Part shown: positions 1 to 8,204 of the stretch, one piece after another
Layout of the letters: every line of letters begins with the position of its first letter
Numbering within the stretch: the first letter of the stretch is position 1
NCBI GenBank assembly: GCA_963708155.1
Contig: OY970183.1
Location: 2,852,001 to 2,916,000 of the forward strand
DNA length: 64,000 nt
Direction: 5' to 3'
Source: Methylovirgula sp963708155
GTDB taxonomy: Bacteria; Pseudomonadota; Alphaproteobacteria; Rhizobiales; Beijerinckiaceae
Notes under the pieces: model-generated
Databases searched by the model: none
What the model saw: only the letters and a program-made list of their open reading frames with translations
What the model was told of the DNA's origin: nothing
Position numbers and translations under genes: made by a program

Positions 1-897
1 GGCGCCCGCGTCGATGAGCGCCTTGGTGCCGTCGGCGGTCGCGACATTGCCGGCGATGATCGCCACCTTGTTGGAGATGCGCTTGATGCGCGCCACCTGG
101 TCGAGCACGGATTGCGAATGGCCATGCGCGGTATCGACGACGATGGCGTCCGCGCCGGCGTCGATCAGCGCGAGCGCGCGGTCATAGCCCTTGTCGCCCA
201 CCGTCGAAGCCGCGGCGACGCGCAGACGGCCTTCCGCATCCTTGCTGGCGTCGGGATGCTGCGTCGCCTTCTCGATGTCCTTGACGGTGAGCAGGCCGAC
301 GCAACGATTGTCCTCGTCGACGACGACGAGTTTCTCCAGCCGGTGCTGATGCAGCAACCGGCGCGCCTCTTCCTGGCTGACGCCCTCACGCACGGTGATG
401 ACCTTCTTGGTCATCAGTTCGGAAACCGGCTGGTTCGGATTGGCGGCGAAACGCACGTCGCGGTTGGTGAGGATGCCGACGAGCCGCGCCGGCTTGCCTG
501 GCGGCGCATGTTCGACCACCGGAATGCCGGAAATGCCATGCTGGCGCATCAGCGCGAGGGCATCGGCCAGCGTCGCGTCGGGCACGATGGTGATCGGGTT
601 GACCACCATGCCGCTCTCGTAGCGCTTGACCTTGCGGACTTCCTCGGCCTGCGCGTCAGGCTCCATATTGCGGTGGATGACGCCGATGCCGCCGGCCTGA
701 GCGAGCGCGATGGCAAGCCGCGCCTCGGTGACGGTATCCATGGCGGCGGAAATGATCGGCAGGCTCAGGGTAATCTCGCGGGTGAGCCGCGTCCGCAGGT
801 CGGCGCCGCTCGGCAGGACTTCGGAATGCCCCGGCAGTAGCAGGACGTCGTCGAACGTCAGGGCTTCCTTAATCGCTGCGCGTTCCGATGCCGCCAT
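1..897 (-). CDS. guaB: IMP dehydrogenase, N-terminal part (cut by window edge)
   Basis: This is the first 299 codons of inosine-5'-monophosphate dehydrogenase, which oxidises IMP to XMP with NAD+ in the committed step of guanine nucleotide synthesis. The ATG is at 895-897 and the frame stays open to base 1, so the 3' part lies outside the window. The start MAASERAAIKEALTFDDVLL is family-typical. The barrel is interrupted at about residues 95-210 by a CBS-domain pair (GISGIPVVEHAP and HRLEKLVVVDEDN), followed by the barrel strand ending IAGNVATADGTKALIDAGA. The catalytic cysteine loop would fall just beyond the visible part. No other gene reads with it here; the next gene upstream is divergent. 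Identification is secure. Confidence 0.97.
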   Translation of the reverse strand, partial: MAASERAAIKEALTFDDVLLLPGHSEVLPSGADLRTRLTREITLSLPIISAAMDTVTEARLAIALAQAGGIGVIHRNMEPDAQAEEVRKVKRYESGMVVNPITIVPDATLADALALMRQHGISGIPVVEHAPPGKPARLVGILTNRDVRFAANPNQPVSELMTKKVITVREGVSQEEARRLLHQHRLEKLVVVDEDNRCVGLLTVKDIEKATQHPDASKDAEGRLRVAAASTVGDKGYDRALALIDAGADAIVVDTAHGHSQSVLDQVARIKRISNKVAIIAGNVATADGTKALIDAGA

Positions 898-930
898 AGC
901 CAACTCCTTGCCGCGCTGATTAGCGCCAAG

Positions 931-993
931 ATGAAAAAAGAGCCGCGACTCGGTTGAGCGATGCGCGGCGGACCAAAGTTGGCAGCGGCTCTT
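931..993 (-). promoter_or_regulatory. Terminator-like hairpin in the guaB leader
   Basis: Read on the minus strand, AAGAGCCGC (985-993) pairs perfectly with GCGGCTCTT (938-946), which runs into six T residues and ends about 34 nt before the guaB ATG. The loop is about 38 nt and contains a possible small inner hairpin (CCA-ACTT-TGG). No gene upstream reads in this direction, so a terminator here has nothing to end except the guaB leader itself. It could be an attenuator. The remaining bases up to the MFS gene (994-1185) show nothing else I recognise. The structure is seen; the regulatory role is inferred. Confidence 0.4.
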
Positions 994-1185
994 AGCACGC
1001 CCGTGCCGCTGCGCAAATAAAACTCGCGCGCCCCTGCCCGGCGCGGCGGGATCAGGCCCCAGAGATGGGGTCAACATGTGGAAAACCCAAGCCTTCGCCC
1101 GCTCCGCTCCTTCTGCCCGGGGCTATTAAATCCCCTCGGCAGCGGTTAGATCACAAATTCCCGCTGCTCGATCGGATGACGCTCC

Positions 1186-2610
1186 TTGCCGCGCTACGGC
1201 CTCACCGCGCTTATCGTCGCTTGCGCCCTGTTCATGGAAAGCCTTGACGGCACGGTGATTTCGACCTCCTTGCCGGCGATCGCGGCGGATCTGCATCGGG
1301 ACCCGATCTCGCTCAAGCTGGCGCTGACCTCCTACCTGCTCTCGCTTGCGATTTTCATTCCCGCCAGCGGTTGGGCGGCGGACAGATTCGGCGCGCGGAC
1401 GATCTTCCGTTCGGCCATCGTCGTCTTCACGCTGGGTTCGATCCTGTGCGGCTTCTCCAGCACATTATGGGAGTTCGTCGGGGCGCGGATCATCCAGGGC
1501 ATTGGCGGGGCGATGATGGTGCCGGTCGGCCGGCTTGTCCTGCTGCGCACCGTGCCGAAGGCCGAGGTCATCAACGCGCTCTCCTATCTGACCATTCCAG
1601 CCCTGCTCGGCCCGCTCTTTGGCCCGCTCGTCGGCGGCTTCATCACCACCTATTTCCATTGGCGCTGGATCTTCTTCGTCAACGTCCCGATCGGAATTCT
1701 CGGTGTGGCTCTTGTCAGCCGCTTCATCCAGAATGTGCACGGCGAGGCGTGGCCGCTCGATGTCCGCGGCTTTCTGCTGTCCGGTGGCGGCCTCGGCCTG
1801 CTCATCTTCGGCATGACGCTCGCCGGGCATGGGATCGTCGGCGGCAGGATCGTGGCTGTCCTCGTTGTCTCCGGCGCGGTTCTTCTCGGCCTTTATTATC
1901 TCCACGCGCGCAAAGCGAAATTCCCGATCCTCGATCTGAACCTGCTCAAGGTGCAGACTTTTCGCGCCGCCGTGACCGGCGGGTCGCTGTTCCGCGTCGG
2001 AGTCGGCGCGACACCGCTGCTGCTGCCGTTGATGCTGCAAGTCGGCTTCGGATTGAATTCGTTTCAATCCGGCAGCATCACCTTCATCACCTCGATCGGC
2101 GCTATGGCGATGAAGGCCACGGCCGCGCCGATCTTGCGTACCTTCGGCTTCCGCCACGTGCTGCTTTTCAATTCGCTGCTGAGTTCGACGATCCTCGGCT
2201 GCTACGGCTTCTTCACGCCGCTGACGCCACATCTGCTGATGATGGGGCTTTTGCTCTGCGGCGGCTTTTTCCGTTCGCTCGAATTCACCAGCATCAACGC
2301 TATCACTTACGCCGACATCGACCAGACCATGCTGAGCCGGGCTACGAGCTTTTCATCGGTGGCGCAGCAATTGTCGCTGAGCCTTGGCATCACCATCGGC
2401 GCGCTTCTTCTGGAGTTTTCTCAGGCTATCCACGGCACGGCGCAGATCACGCGCGCCGATTTTCCCTGGGCGTTTCTCGGCGTGGCGCTGGTCTCGGCGA
2501 GTTCGGTGCTCGTATTCATGACCTTGCCGGCCAATGCCGGAATTCATCTCGCCGGCGCGCGCAGGAAAGTGGCGGAGCAAGCCGCGGAGGCGGAACAGGA
2601 AGAGGGCTAA
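1186..2610 (+). CDS. MFS transporter, DHA2 (EmrB/QacA-like) drug exporter family
   Basis: This 474-residue inner-membrane protein is predicted to be a proton-driven exporter. The first membrane segment carries the DHA2 signature SLDGTVISTSLPAIA, and motif A appears as GWAADRFGARTIF at about residues 63-75. GPLFGPLVGGFITTYFHWRWIFFVN is split here as GPLFGPLVGG and HWRWIFFVNVP and marks the fifth-sixth segments typical of EmrB-type pumps. The start used is TTG at 1186, the first possible start after an in-frame stop at 1177; a later ATG (CALFMES) would remove the first segment. No membrane-fusion partner is adjacent, so the substrate is unknown. The 3' end overlaps the convergent rlmE by 4 bases. 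Confidence 0.85.
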   Translation: MPRYGLTALIVACALFMESLDGTVISTSLPAIAADLHRDPISLKLALTSYLLSLAIFIPASGWAADRFGARTIFRSAIVVFTLGSILCGFSSTLWEFVGARIIQGIGGAMMVPVGRLVLLRTVPKAEVINALSYLTIPALLGPLFGPLVGGFITTYFHWRWIFFVNVPIGILGVALVSRFIQNVHGEAWPLDVRGFLLSGGGLGLLIFGMTLAGHGIVGGRIVAVLVVSGAVLLGLYYLHARKAKFPILDLNLLKVQTFRAAVTGGSLFRVGVGATPLLLPLMLQVGFGLNSFQSGSITFITSIGAMAMKATAAPILRTFGFRHVLLFNSLLSSTILGCYGFFTPLTPHLLMMGLLLCGGFFRSLEFTSINAITYADIDQTMLSRATSFSSVAQQLSLSLGITIGALLLEFSQAIHGTAQITRADFPWAFLGVALVSASSVLVFMTLPANAGIHLAGARRKVAEQAAEAEQEEG

Positions 2611-3305
2611 TCTCCGCGCCCGCGAAAGCCCATTGCCAGCAGATAAAGCTCGGAGGAATCCGCCCGGCTCGCCTTCGGTTTGACGTGCTTGATCTCGGCG
2701 AACTGGCGCTTGAGCGTTGCGAGCAGATTCGCCTCGGTGCCACCTTGCAAGACCTTGGCGAGGAAGACGCCGCCCGGCGCCAGCACCTGCGCCGCGAAAT
2801 CGGCGGCGAGTTCGACGAGATCGATGATGCGCAATTGATCGGTCTTCTTGTGGCCGGTCGCATTAGCCGCCATGTCCGAGAGCACAACATCGGCCGGACC
2901 GCCGAGCCAATCTATGAGGATCTGCGGTGCTTCCGGCGCGAGAAAGTCGAGCTGGCGGAAATCGACGCCGGGGATCGTCGCCACCGGCAAAAGATCGATG
3001 CCGAAGACCTTCCCCGCGCCGTCCGTCGCGCCGACCTTGGCGGCGGCGACCTGCGACCAGCCGCCGGGCGCGGCGCCGAGATCGATCACCTTCTGGCCGC
3101 GCTTCAGGATGTGATAGCGCGCGTCGATTTCCAGAAGCTTGTAAGCGGCGCGGGAGCGATAGCCGTCCCGTTTGGCCTGGGCGACATAAGGATCGTTGAG
3201 CTGACGCTCCAGCCAGAGCGTCGAGGCAAGCGTGCGCTTGCGCGCGGTCTTCACCCGCGTCTTCAATGCCCGGGCGGTCTTGGGCGGAGATTTTTTTTCG
3301 GTCAT
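2607..3305 (-). CDS. rlmE: 23S rRNA (uridine-2552-2'-O)-methyltransferase RlmE/FtsJ
   Basis: A 232-residue SAM-dependent methyltransferase that modifies U2552 in the A-loop of 23S rRNA during late 50S assembly. The SAM-binding motif VIDLGAAPGGWSQVA is at about residues 73-87. The K-D-K-E catalytic set of the family is visible as YRSRAAYKLLEI, DVVLSDMAAN, FLAKVLQGG and SSELYLLAMGF. A basic N-terminal extension (TEKKSPPKTARALKTRVKTA) is common in alphaproteobacterial homologues. It overlaps the upstream ppx gene by 4 bases (ATGA type), so the two are probably co-transcribed and translationally coupled. Confidence 0.96.
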   Translation of the reverse strand: MTEKKSPPKTARALKTRVKTARKRTLASTLWLERQLNDPYVAQAKRDGYRSRAAYKLLEIDARYHILKRGQKVIDLGAAPGGWSQVAAAKVGATDGAGKVFGIDLLPVATIPGVDFRQLDFLAPEAPQILIDWLGGPADVVLSDMAANATGHKKTDQLRIIDLVELAADFAAQVLAPGGVFLAKVLQGGTEANLLATLKRQFAEIKHVKPKASRADSSELYLLAMGFRGRGD

Positions 3306-4417
3306 CCGCGCGCCCGCTGGGCGTCCATCAATTGCAGGAGAATGCCCTCCCGCAGCCCCCGGTCGGCGATGCGCACGCGCTTGGCCGGAAAGGCGCGGCG
3401 GATCGCCTCAAGAATGGCGCAACCCGCGAGCACGAGATCGGCCCGCTCGGTGCCGATGCAGCCATTGGCGACACGCGCCTCATAAGGCATCCGCCGCAGC
3501 CGCGCGACCGTCGCATCGATTTCCGCTTCCGACATCCAGAGGCCATCGACGCGGCGGCGATCGTAGCGCGCAAGGTTGAGGAAAATACCGCCGATTGTCG
3601 TCACCGTGCCAGAGGTGCCGAGCAGATGAAAATTCTCGCAGCGCTGATATTGCTGCGCCTGATTGATGAAACCGGCGAGTTCGGCCGCGACATACGCCAC
3701 CATCGCCTCGAATGTCGCCTCGGAGACTTCGACGCCGCCGAAGCGCTCGGCCAAGGACACCACGCCGATCTTGAGCGAGACCCAGAAACGGATGCGTTCA
3801 TGCCCGAAATCCGCGTCGCGCGCGGGCCGCCCGAGCCAGATGACCTCAGACGAGCCGCCGCCGATATCGAAGAGGATCACCAATTCCGCCGCCGGATCGG
3901 CGAGGGCGGCGCAACCCGTCGCCGCGAGATGCGCCTCTGTCTGGCGATCGACGATTTCAAGTTCGAGACCGAGCGTGTCGCGCACGCGGGCGACGAATTC
4001 CGCGCCGTTCTCCGCAGCCCGGCAGGCCTCGGTCGCGATCAGGCGAGCGTGGCTGACGTTCCGCGCACGCATCTTGGCCCGGCAGATTTCAAGCGCATCA
4101 AGGGTACGCCGGATCGCCGATTCAGCCAGCCGTCCGGTTTGCGACAGGCCCTCGCCCAGCCGCACGATGCGGGAAAAGGAATCGATGATCTTGAAGCCCG
4201 CAACCTCGGCGCCGCGATAGGCCGGCCGGGCGACGAGCAGGCGGCAATTGTTGGTGCCGAGATCGAGCGCCGCGAAAGTCGGCGCCCCCGCGCCGCTGTC
4301 GTCGAGCCTTGGCTGCGGCATCTCCGCCGGGTCGAAAACGGCGGCATTGGAAATGCCGCCCATCCCGGCTTCAGGAAGCAAATCCACTTTATTTTGAAAA
4401 TCGTTCAGGCTCGGCAT
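3302..4417 (-). CDS. ppx: Ppx/GppA family phosphatase
   Basis: Exopolyphosphatase or pppGpp phosphohydrolase of the ASKHA (actin/hexokinase) fold. The two phosphate-binding loops are visible as ALDLGTNNCRLLVARP and FDIGGGSSEVIWLGRP. The C-terminal half (HLLGTSGTVTTIGGIF) is typical of the shorter alphaproteobacterial proteins lacking the extra HD-like domain of E. coli Ppx. The frame is open up to 4543, but the first 42 codons are arginine-rich and not family-like, so I place the start at the ATG at 4415-4417 (MPSLNDFQNKV). A still later ATG at 4360 is possible. Ppx followed by rlmE is a gene order common in Rhizobiales. Which phosphatase activity dominates cannot be told. Confidence 0.9.
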   Translation of the reverse strand: MPSLNDFQNKVDLLPEAGMGGISNAAVFDPAEMPQPRLDDSGAGAPTFAALDLGTNNCRLLVARPAYRGAEVAGFKIIDSFSRIVRLGEGLSQTGRLAESAIRRTLDALEICRAKMRARNVSHARLIATEACRAAENGAEFVARVRDTLGLELEIVDRQTEAHLAATGCAALADPAAELVILFDIGGGSSEVIWLGRPARDADFGHERIRFWVSLKIGVVSLAERFGGVEVSEATFEAMVAYVAAELAGFINQAQQYQRCENFHLLGTSGTVTTIGGIFLNLARYDRRRVDGLWMSEAEIDATVARLRRMPYEARVANGCIGTERADLVLAGCAILEAIRRAFPAKRVRIADRGLREGILLQLMDAQRARG

Positions 4418-4630
4418 TTCGCCCCAGACTCGAAATTCGCGCGGCGCGAAGTTCCGGTCGCCGCCGGTCGCGCGAGTGGCGCCGCGCTCGAACCCGGCTC
4501 TCGAGGCTCTGTCGAACCGAGAGCCGAAACGCCCTCTCCTCAAGCGGTTAGCGCCATCCGAATGACACCATAAGCAAAGCTCATGGAGCGGTCCACCGTC
4601 AATCGCTGGAATGGCAAAGATTACGCCGCC

Positions 4631-6277
4631 TCAGCGACGATGTTTCTTCTTCTGCGGCTTCGCCTTGGGATGCTGCGCATGCTTCGCCGGCTTCGACTTG
4701 CCGTGCTTTTTCCGCCCGGCGTCGGGCTTATTCTTGCCGTGTCTGGGCTTTGCGGCCTCGGCGACTTCCGGCCGCTTGGGCGGCAAGGGGACCGCGGCGG
4801 GCGCGGCCTCGCCTGAAGCGGATTCAGTCGGCTCGGCCGGTGGTACGACCAGGGGGGCGGGTCCCGGCGGCGTGCCGATCGCCTTTTGCGGCGCCGGAGG
4901 GGCCGGCGGCAGGGGCTGGACCGCCGCTGCGGGGGGCGGCACGCTGGCGAGCGCCGCGGGAATATTGGGTTTCGAGAACGACAGCCCGAGCGCCACGGGG
5001 ACCGGCAGGAGACCCGCCGCCGCCGGGGCCGGCGGCAAAAGATGTTCAAACGCTACGGGCCGCTCGGGCAGCAGGCCATCAACGGACGGTGGCGGCGGAA
5101 AGGCCGGATCCTCGAAGCTCAAAACCGGCCGGTCGAGAATGTCGAGCTCGGTTTCGCTCGGGGCCGCCAGCCCCTTGAAGTCGTAGGGATCAAAGCGCGG
5201 CGGCGGGTCGAGCGGCGCGGCGAGCGCGGCGAGAACGCGGCGGGTATCGGGAAAATGCGGGCCGCGCGGATAACGCCGCATATAGGTCCAGATCGCCTGC
5301 GGCGTCCCGGCATCGAGCGCGGCCCTCCAGGTCAGTGCCTCGCGTCGCGCGGCGAGCAAGGTGCGCACCCGCAAGGCCAACGGCTCGTTCGGGAAGGCGG
5401 CGCAGAACTCCGCGTAGCCATCAAGCGTGTCGCGCGCGATCGCGGCAAGATAGGCTTGCGCCACAGGCAGACTCGCGAGCGCGGCAGGCTCGCTTTCCGG
5501 CGGCAGCGGTGGGGCAGTCTTGTCGCGCGTGAATAAAGCGAAAGGCGCGGCGATCTCACCGCTATTCCAGGGCACGATGATCCCGTCGCTGAGCGCATTG
5601 GCGCGCAGCCGCACCGCGGTGAAAACCTGCGGGATGGCGTAGCCCTGGCGCAGCATCTCGACGAGCGAAAGCGCGTAAAGGCCATAGGGACCGGGCTCGT
5701 CCGGGGACACGGCGCTGGGCGCCTCGTTGAAGGCATAGATCGTGTTTGGCGCGGCGTTCTTGATTCCGAAGCCGCTGGCGAAGGGCGCCCCCTCGGTTGC
5801 GAAATGCAGAATGCGCGCGCCATCGAAAATGAAGATGCGGGCCTTGGCCGGCAGCGCCGTTAGCCGGTCGAGATAATCGGCGAGCCGCACCGTCGCGACC
5901 GGGATGTCGGCTTCGCGTTCCACCCGCGCGTCGACAGGCACGAAATAATTCTGCCCGGCAAATTGCAAGCCGCGACCGGAAAGGTAGACAAAGAGGACGC
6001 CGTTGGGACCGGCCGCCTGCGCCCTCAGGACGAAGTCGTGGAGCGCCTTGCGCAGGCTGGCGCCGTCGAGATCGGCGCCTTCGGTGACGGCAAAGCCGGC
6101 CTCCTTGAGGGACGCGGCGACGAGGCCGGCGTCATTCAGCGGGGTCGCCAGGGGCGCTACCTTATAATTCGCCTCGCCGATGACGAGCGCCAGCCGCGCT
6201 TCGGGCGCCTCGGCCGCAGCCAGATGTGGCAGCAGCGCGGCGAACAGCACGCAGAGAACGGCGCCGAATTTATGCAT
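4631..6277 (-). CDS. Secreted caspase-fold protein with both catalytic residues replaced (pseudo-caspase)
   Basis: A 548-residue protein with a signal peptide (MHKFGAVLCVLFAALLPHLA) followed by a C14 caspase-like domain (about residues 28-240: LALVIGEANYK, LNDAGLVAASLKEAGF, YFVPVDARVE). The catalytic histidine motif SGHG reads SGRG (Arg102), and the catalytic cysteine motif DACR reads DGAR (Ala154), so peptidase activity is not expected. A helical linker follows, then a proline/alanine-rich region and a lysine-rich tail ending KKKHRR. The ATG at 6275-6277 is chosen because it directly begins the signal peptide; the frame extends to 6376. It is probably periplasmic or cell-surface. It is transcribed away from the ABC importer. 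A scaffold or wall-binding role is possible but unproven. Confidence 0.8.
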   Translation of the reverse strand: MHKFGAVLCVLFAALLPHLAAAEAPEARLALVIGEANYKVAPLATPLNDAGLVAASLKEAGFAVTEGADLDGASLRKALHDFVLRAQAAGPNGVLFVYLSGRGLQFAGQNYFVPVDARVEREADIPVATVRLADYLDRLTALPAKARIFIFDGARILHFATEGAPFASGFGIKNAAPNTIYAFNEAPSAVSPDEPGPYGLYALSLVEMLRQGYAIPQVFTAVRLRANALSDGIIVPWNSGEIAAPFALFTRDKTAPPLPPESEPAALASLPVAQAYLAAIARDTLDGYAEFCAAFPNEPLALRVRTLLAARREALTWRAALDAGTPQAIWTYMRRYPRGPHFPDTRRVLAALAAPLDPPPRFDPYDFKGLAAPSETELDILDRPVLSFEDPAFPPPPSVDGLLPERPVAFEHLLPPAPAAAGLLPVPVALGLSFSKPNIPAALASVPPPAAAVQPLPPAPPAPQKAIGTPPGPAPLVVPPAEPTESASGEAAPAAVPLPPKRPEVAEAAKPRHGKNKPDAGRKKHGKSKPAKHAQHPKAKPQKKKHRR

Positions 6278-6463
6278 CCGGAAAGCCCCGAATTGAACCT
6301 GTGAATAGCCTATCCCTTTATGGCTGAAGCGAGGCCAGCCTTGCCGCCGCGCCTCTCCGCCGCGGGCGGCTTCCAAAAGTCGCGTGCGTCACTTGAATGT
6401 CATCAAGCTTGATGACAAGACAGCGGCAGCCGCCTTCAGTCCCAATCTCCAGCGCAATCTCTC

Positions 6464-8197
6464 ATGTCGCGATTTGTCGCCCTCGCCACGCGCAGCCGCA
6501 GCGCGTTGCCCAACCTGTTCGACTTGGTCGCTTTCGCGCTGATTTTCGGCGCGTTCGTCGCGATCGTCCACGGCTCGCGCGGCATGACCCTGCCGCTGCA
6601 GGCGCCGCAGGCGACCGCCATATCGCTCGATTACAGCAACCTGCCCTATTATGCGCTGCGCACGACGCTGAGGATGTTCGCGGCGATGTTCGCCTCGCTC
6701 ATCTTCACTTTTATCTACGCGACCTGGGCGGCCAAGAGCCGGCGGGCGGAGCGCTTTCTGGTTCCCCTCCTCGATGTGCTGCAATCGGTGCCGATTCTCG
6801 GCTTCCTGTCGTTCACGGTGACCTTCTTCCTCGGCCTTTTCCCCGGCTCGATGCTGGGCGCCGAATGCGCCGCGATCTTCGCGATCTTCACCAGCCAAGC
6901 CTGGAACATGGCCTTTTCGTTCTATCAATCGCTGCGGACCGTGCCGAAGGAACTGGACGAAGTCGCCGGCAGCTTCCTGCTCTCACCGTGGCAGAAGTTC
7001 TGGCAGCTCGAAACGCCCTACGCCATGCCCGGCCTCATCTGGAACATGATGGTTTCGATGTCCGGCGGCTGGTTCTTCGTCGTCGCATCGGAGGCGATCT
7101 CGGTCGGCAATACGACCGTGAACCTGCCCGGCGTCGGCTCCTATCTCGCGCAAGCGATCAGCCAGAAGCGCATCGATGCCGTGGTCGCCGCGATCGTCAC
7201 AATGCTCGCGGTCATTATCGCCTATGACCAATTGCTGTTCCGCCCGCTTGTGACTTTCGGTTCGCGTTTCCGGTTCGAGCTGTCCGCCTCGCAGGAGGAA
7301 GAGCGCTCCTGGGTCATCCTGCTTTTCCGCCGCACGAAATGGCTGCGGGCACTGACCGTCCTGCCCGCACGCGCCTTCGGCGCGGTGGCGCTCTGGCGGC
7401 TCGATCTCCCGATCCGCGGCAAACTGAGCCCTGCCGCCGCGGAATGGAAGGAGCGGCTCCTCGATCTCGTTTCGATCGTCATTGGCCTGGCGGCCGGAAT
7501 CTATACCCTCTGGCTGCTCAGCCACTTCATCATGACCAGCCTGAGACTCGCCGATATCGAGCAGGCATTGTGGCTGACCTTCCTGACCTTGCTGCGCGTT
7601 CTGGCGCTGATCCTGCTCGCCTCGCTCGTCTGGGTGCCGGTCGGCATTCTCGTCGGTCTCAATACTCGCCTTGCCGAGCGCGTGCAGCCTTTGACCCAAT
7701 TCCTCGCCGCGTTTCCGGCCAACGTGCTGTTCCCGATCGTCGTCGTGGTCATCGTGCGCTACTCGCTCAACCCGGATATCTGGCTGAGCTTCCTCATCAT
7801 CTTCGGCACGCAATGGTACATTCTGTTCAATGTCATCGGCGGCGCGAGCACGTTCCCCAACGATCTGCGCGAGGCGGCGGCGACCTTTCACGTCCGGGGC
7901 TGGGATTGGTGGACGAAGGTGATGCTGCCGGCCGTCTTCCCCTACTACGTCACCGGCGCCCTGACCGCCTCGGGCGGCTCATGGAACGCCGCCATCGTCG
8001 CGGAATATGTCAAATGGGGCAACGAAACGGTGTCCGCGCATGGCATCGGCGCGTATATTGCCAAGGCGACCCAGGCCGGCGATTACCCGCGCATTGTTCT
8101 CGGCGTCGCCACGATGTCGATCTTCGTCATCGTCCTGAACCGCTTTTTCTGGCGGCCATTGTCGCGCTTCGCCGAGCGCCGGCTCCAGCTTTCGTGA
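6464..8197 (+). CDS. ABC transporter permease, fused double permease (nitrate/sulfonate/taurine type)
   Basis: A 577-residue integral membrane protein with two tandem binding-protein-dependent permease domains (about residues 60-270 and 340-570). Each has the EAA-type cytoplasmic loop: ELDEVAGSFLLSPWQKFWQLE in the first half and LREAAATFHVRGWDWWTK in the second. The fusion means one chain can form the whole pore. The gene ends 7 bases before the ATPase gene, so they form an operon. The start ATG at 6464 has only a weak ribosome site. No periplasmic binding protein is adjacent, so the substrate (nitrate, sulfonate or bicarbonate-like anions in the family) is unknown. Confidence 0.88.
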   Translation: MSRFVALATRSRSALPNLFDLVAFALIFGAFVAIVHGSRGMTLPLQAPQATAISLDYSNLPYYALRTTLRMFAAMFASLIFTFIYATWAAKSRRAERFLVPLLDVLQSVPILGFLSFTVTFFLGLFPGSMLGAECAAIFAIFTSQAWNMAFSFYQSLRTVPKELDEVAGSFLLSPWQKFWQLETPYAMPGLIWNMMVSMSGGWFFVVASEAISVGNTTVNLPGVGSYLAQAISQKRIDAVVAAIVTMLAVIIAYDQLLFRPLVTFGSRFRFELSASQEEERSWVILLFRRTKWLRALTVLPARAFGAVALWRLDLPIRGKLSPAAAEWKERLLDLVSIVIGLAAGIYTLWLLSHFIMTSLRLADIEQALWLTFLTLLRVLALILLASLVWVPVGILVGLNTRLAERVQPLTQFLAAFPANVLFPIVVVVIVRYSLNPDIWLSFLIIFGTQWYILFNVIGGASTFPNDLREAAATFHVRGWDWWTKVMLPAVFPYYVTGALTASGGSWNAAIVAEYVKWGNETVSAHGIGAYIAKATQAGDYPRIVLGVATMSIFVIVLNRFFWRPLSRFAERRLQLS

Positions 8198-8204
8198 GGC
8201 TCTG

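Noticed and set aside
1371..3485. A 704-codon plus-strand frame over the MFS and rlmE genes
   Set aside because: It is Arg/His-rich, lacks any family motif and lies in the wrong frame of two well-identified genes; GC-rich DNA gives such shadow frames.
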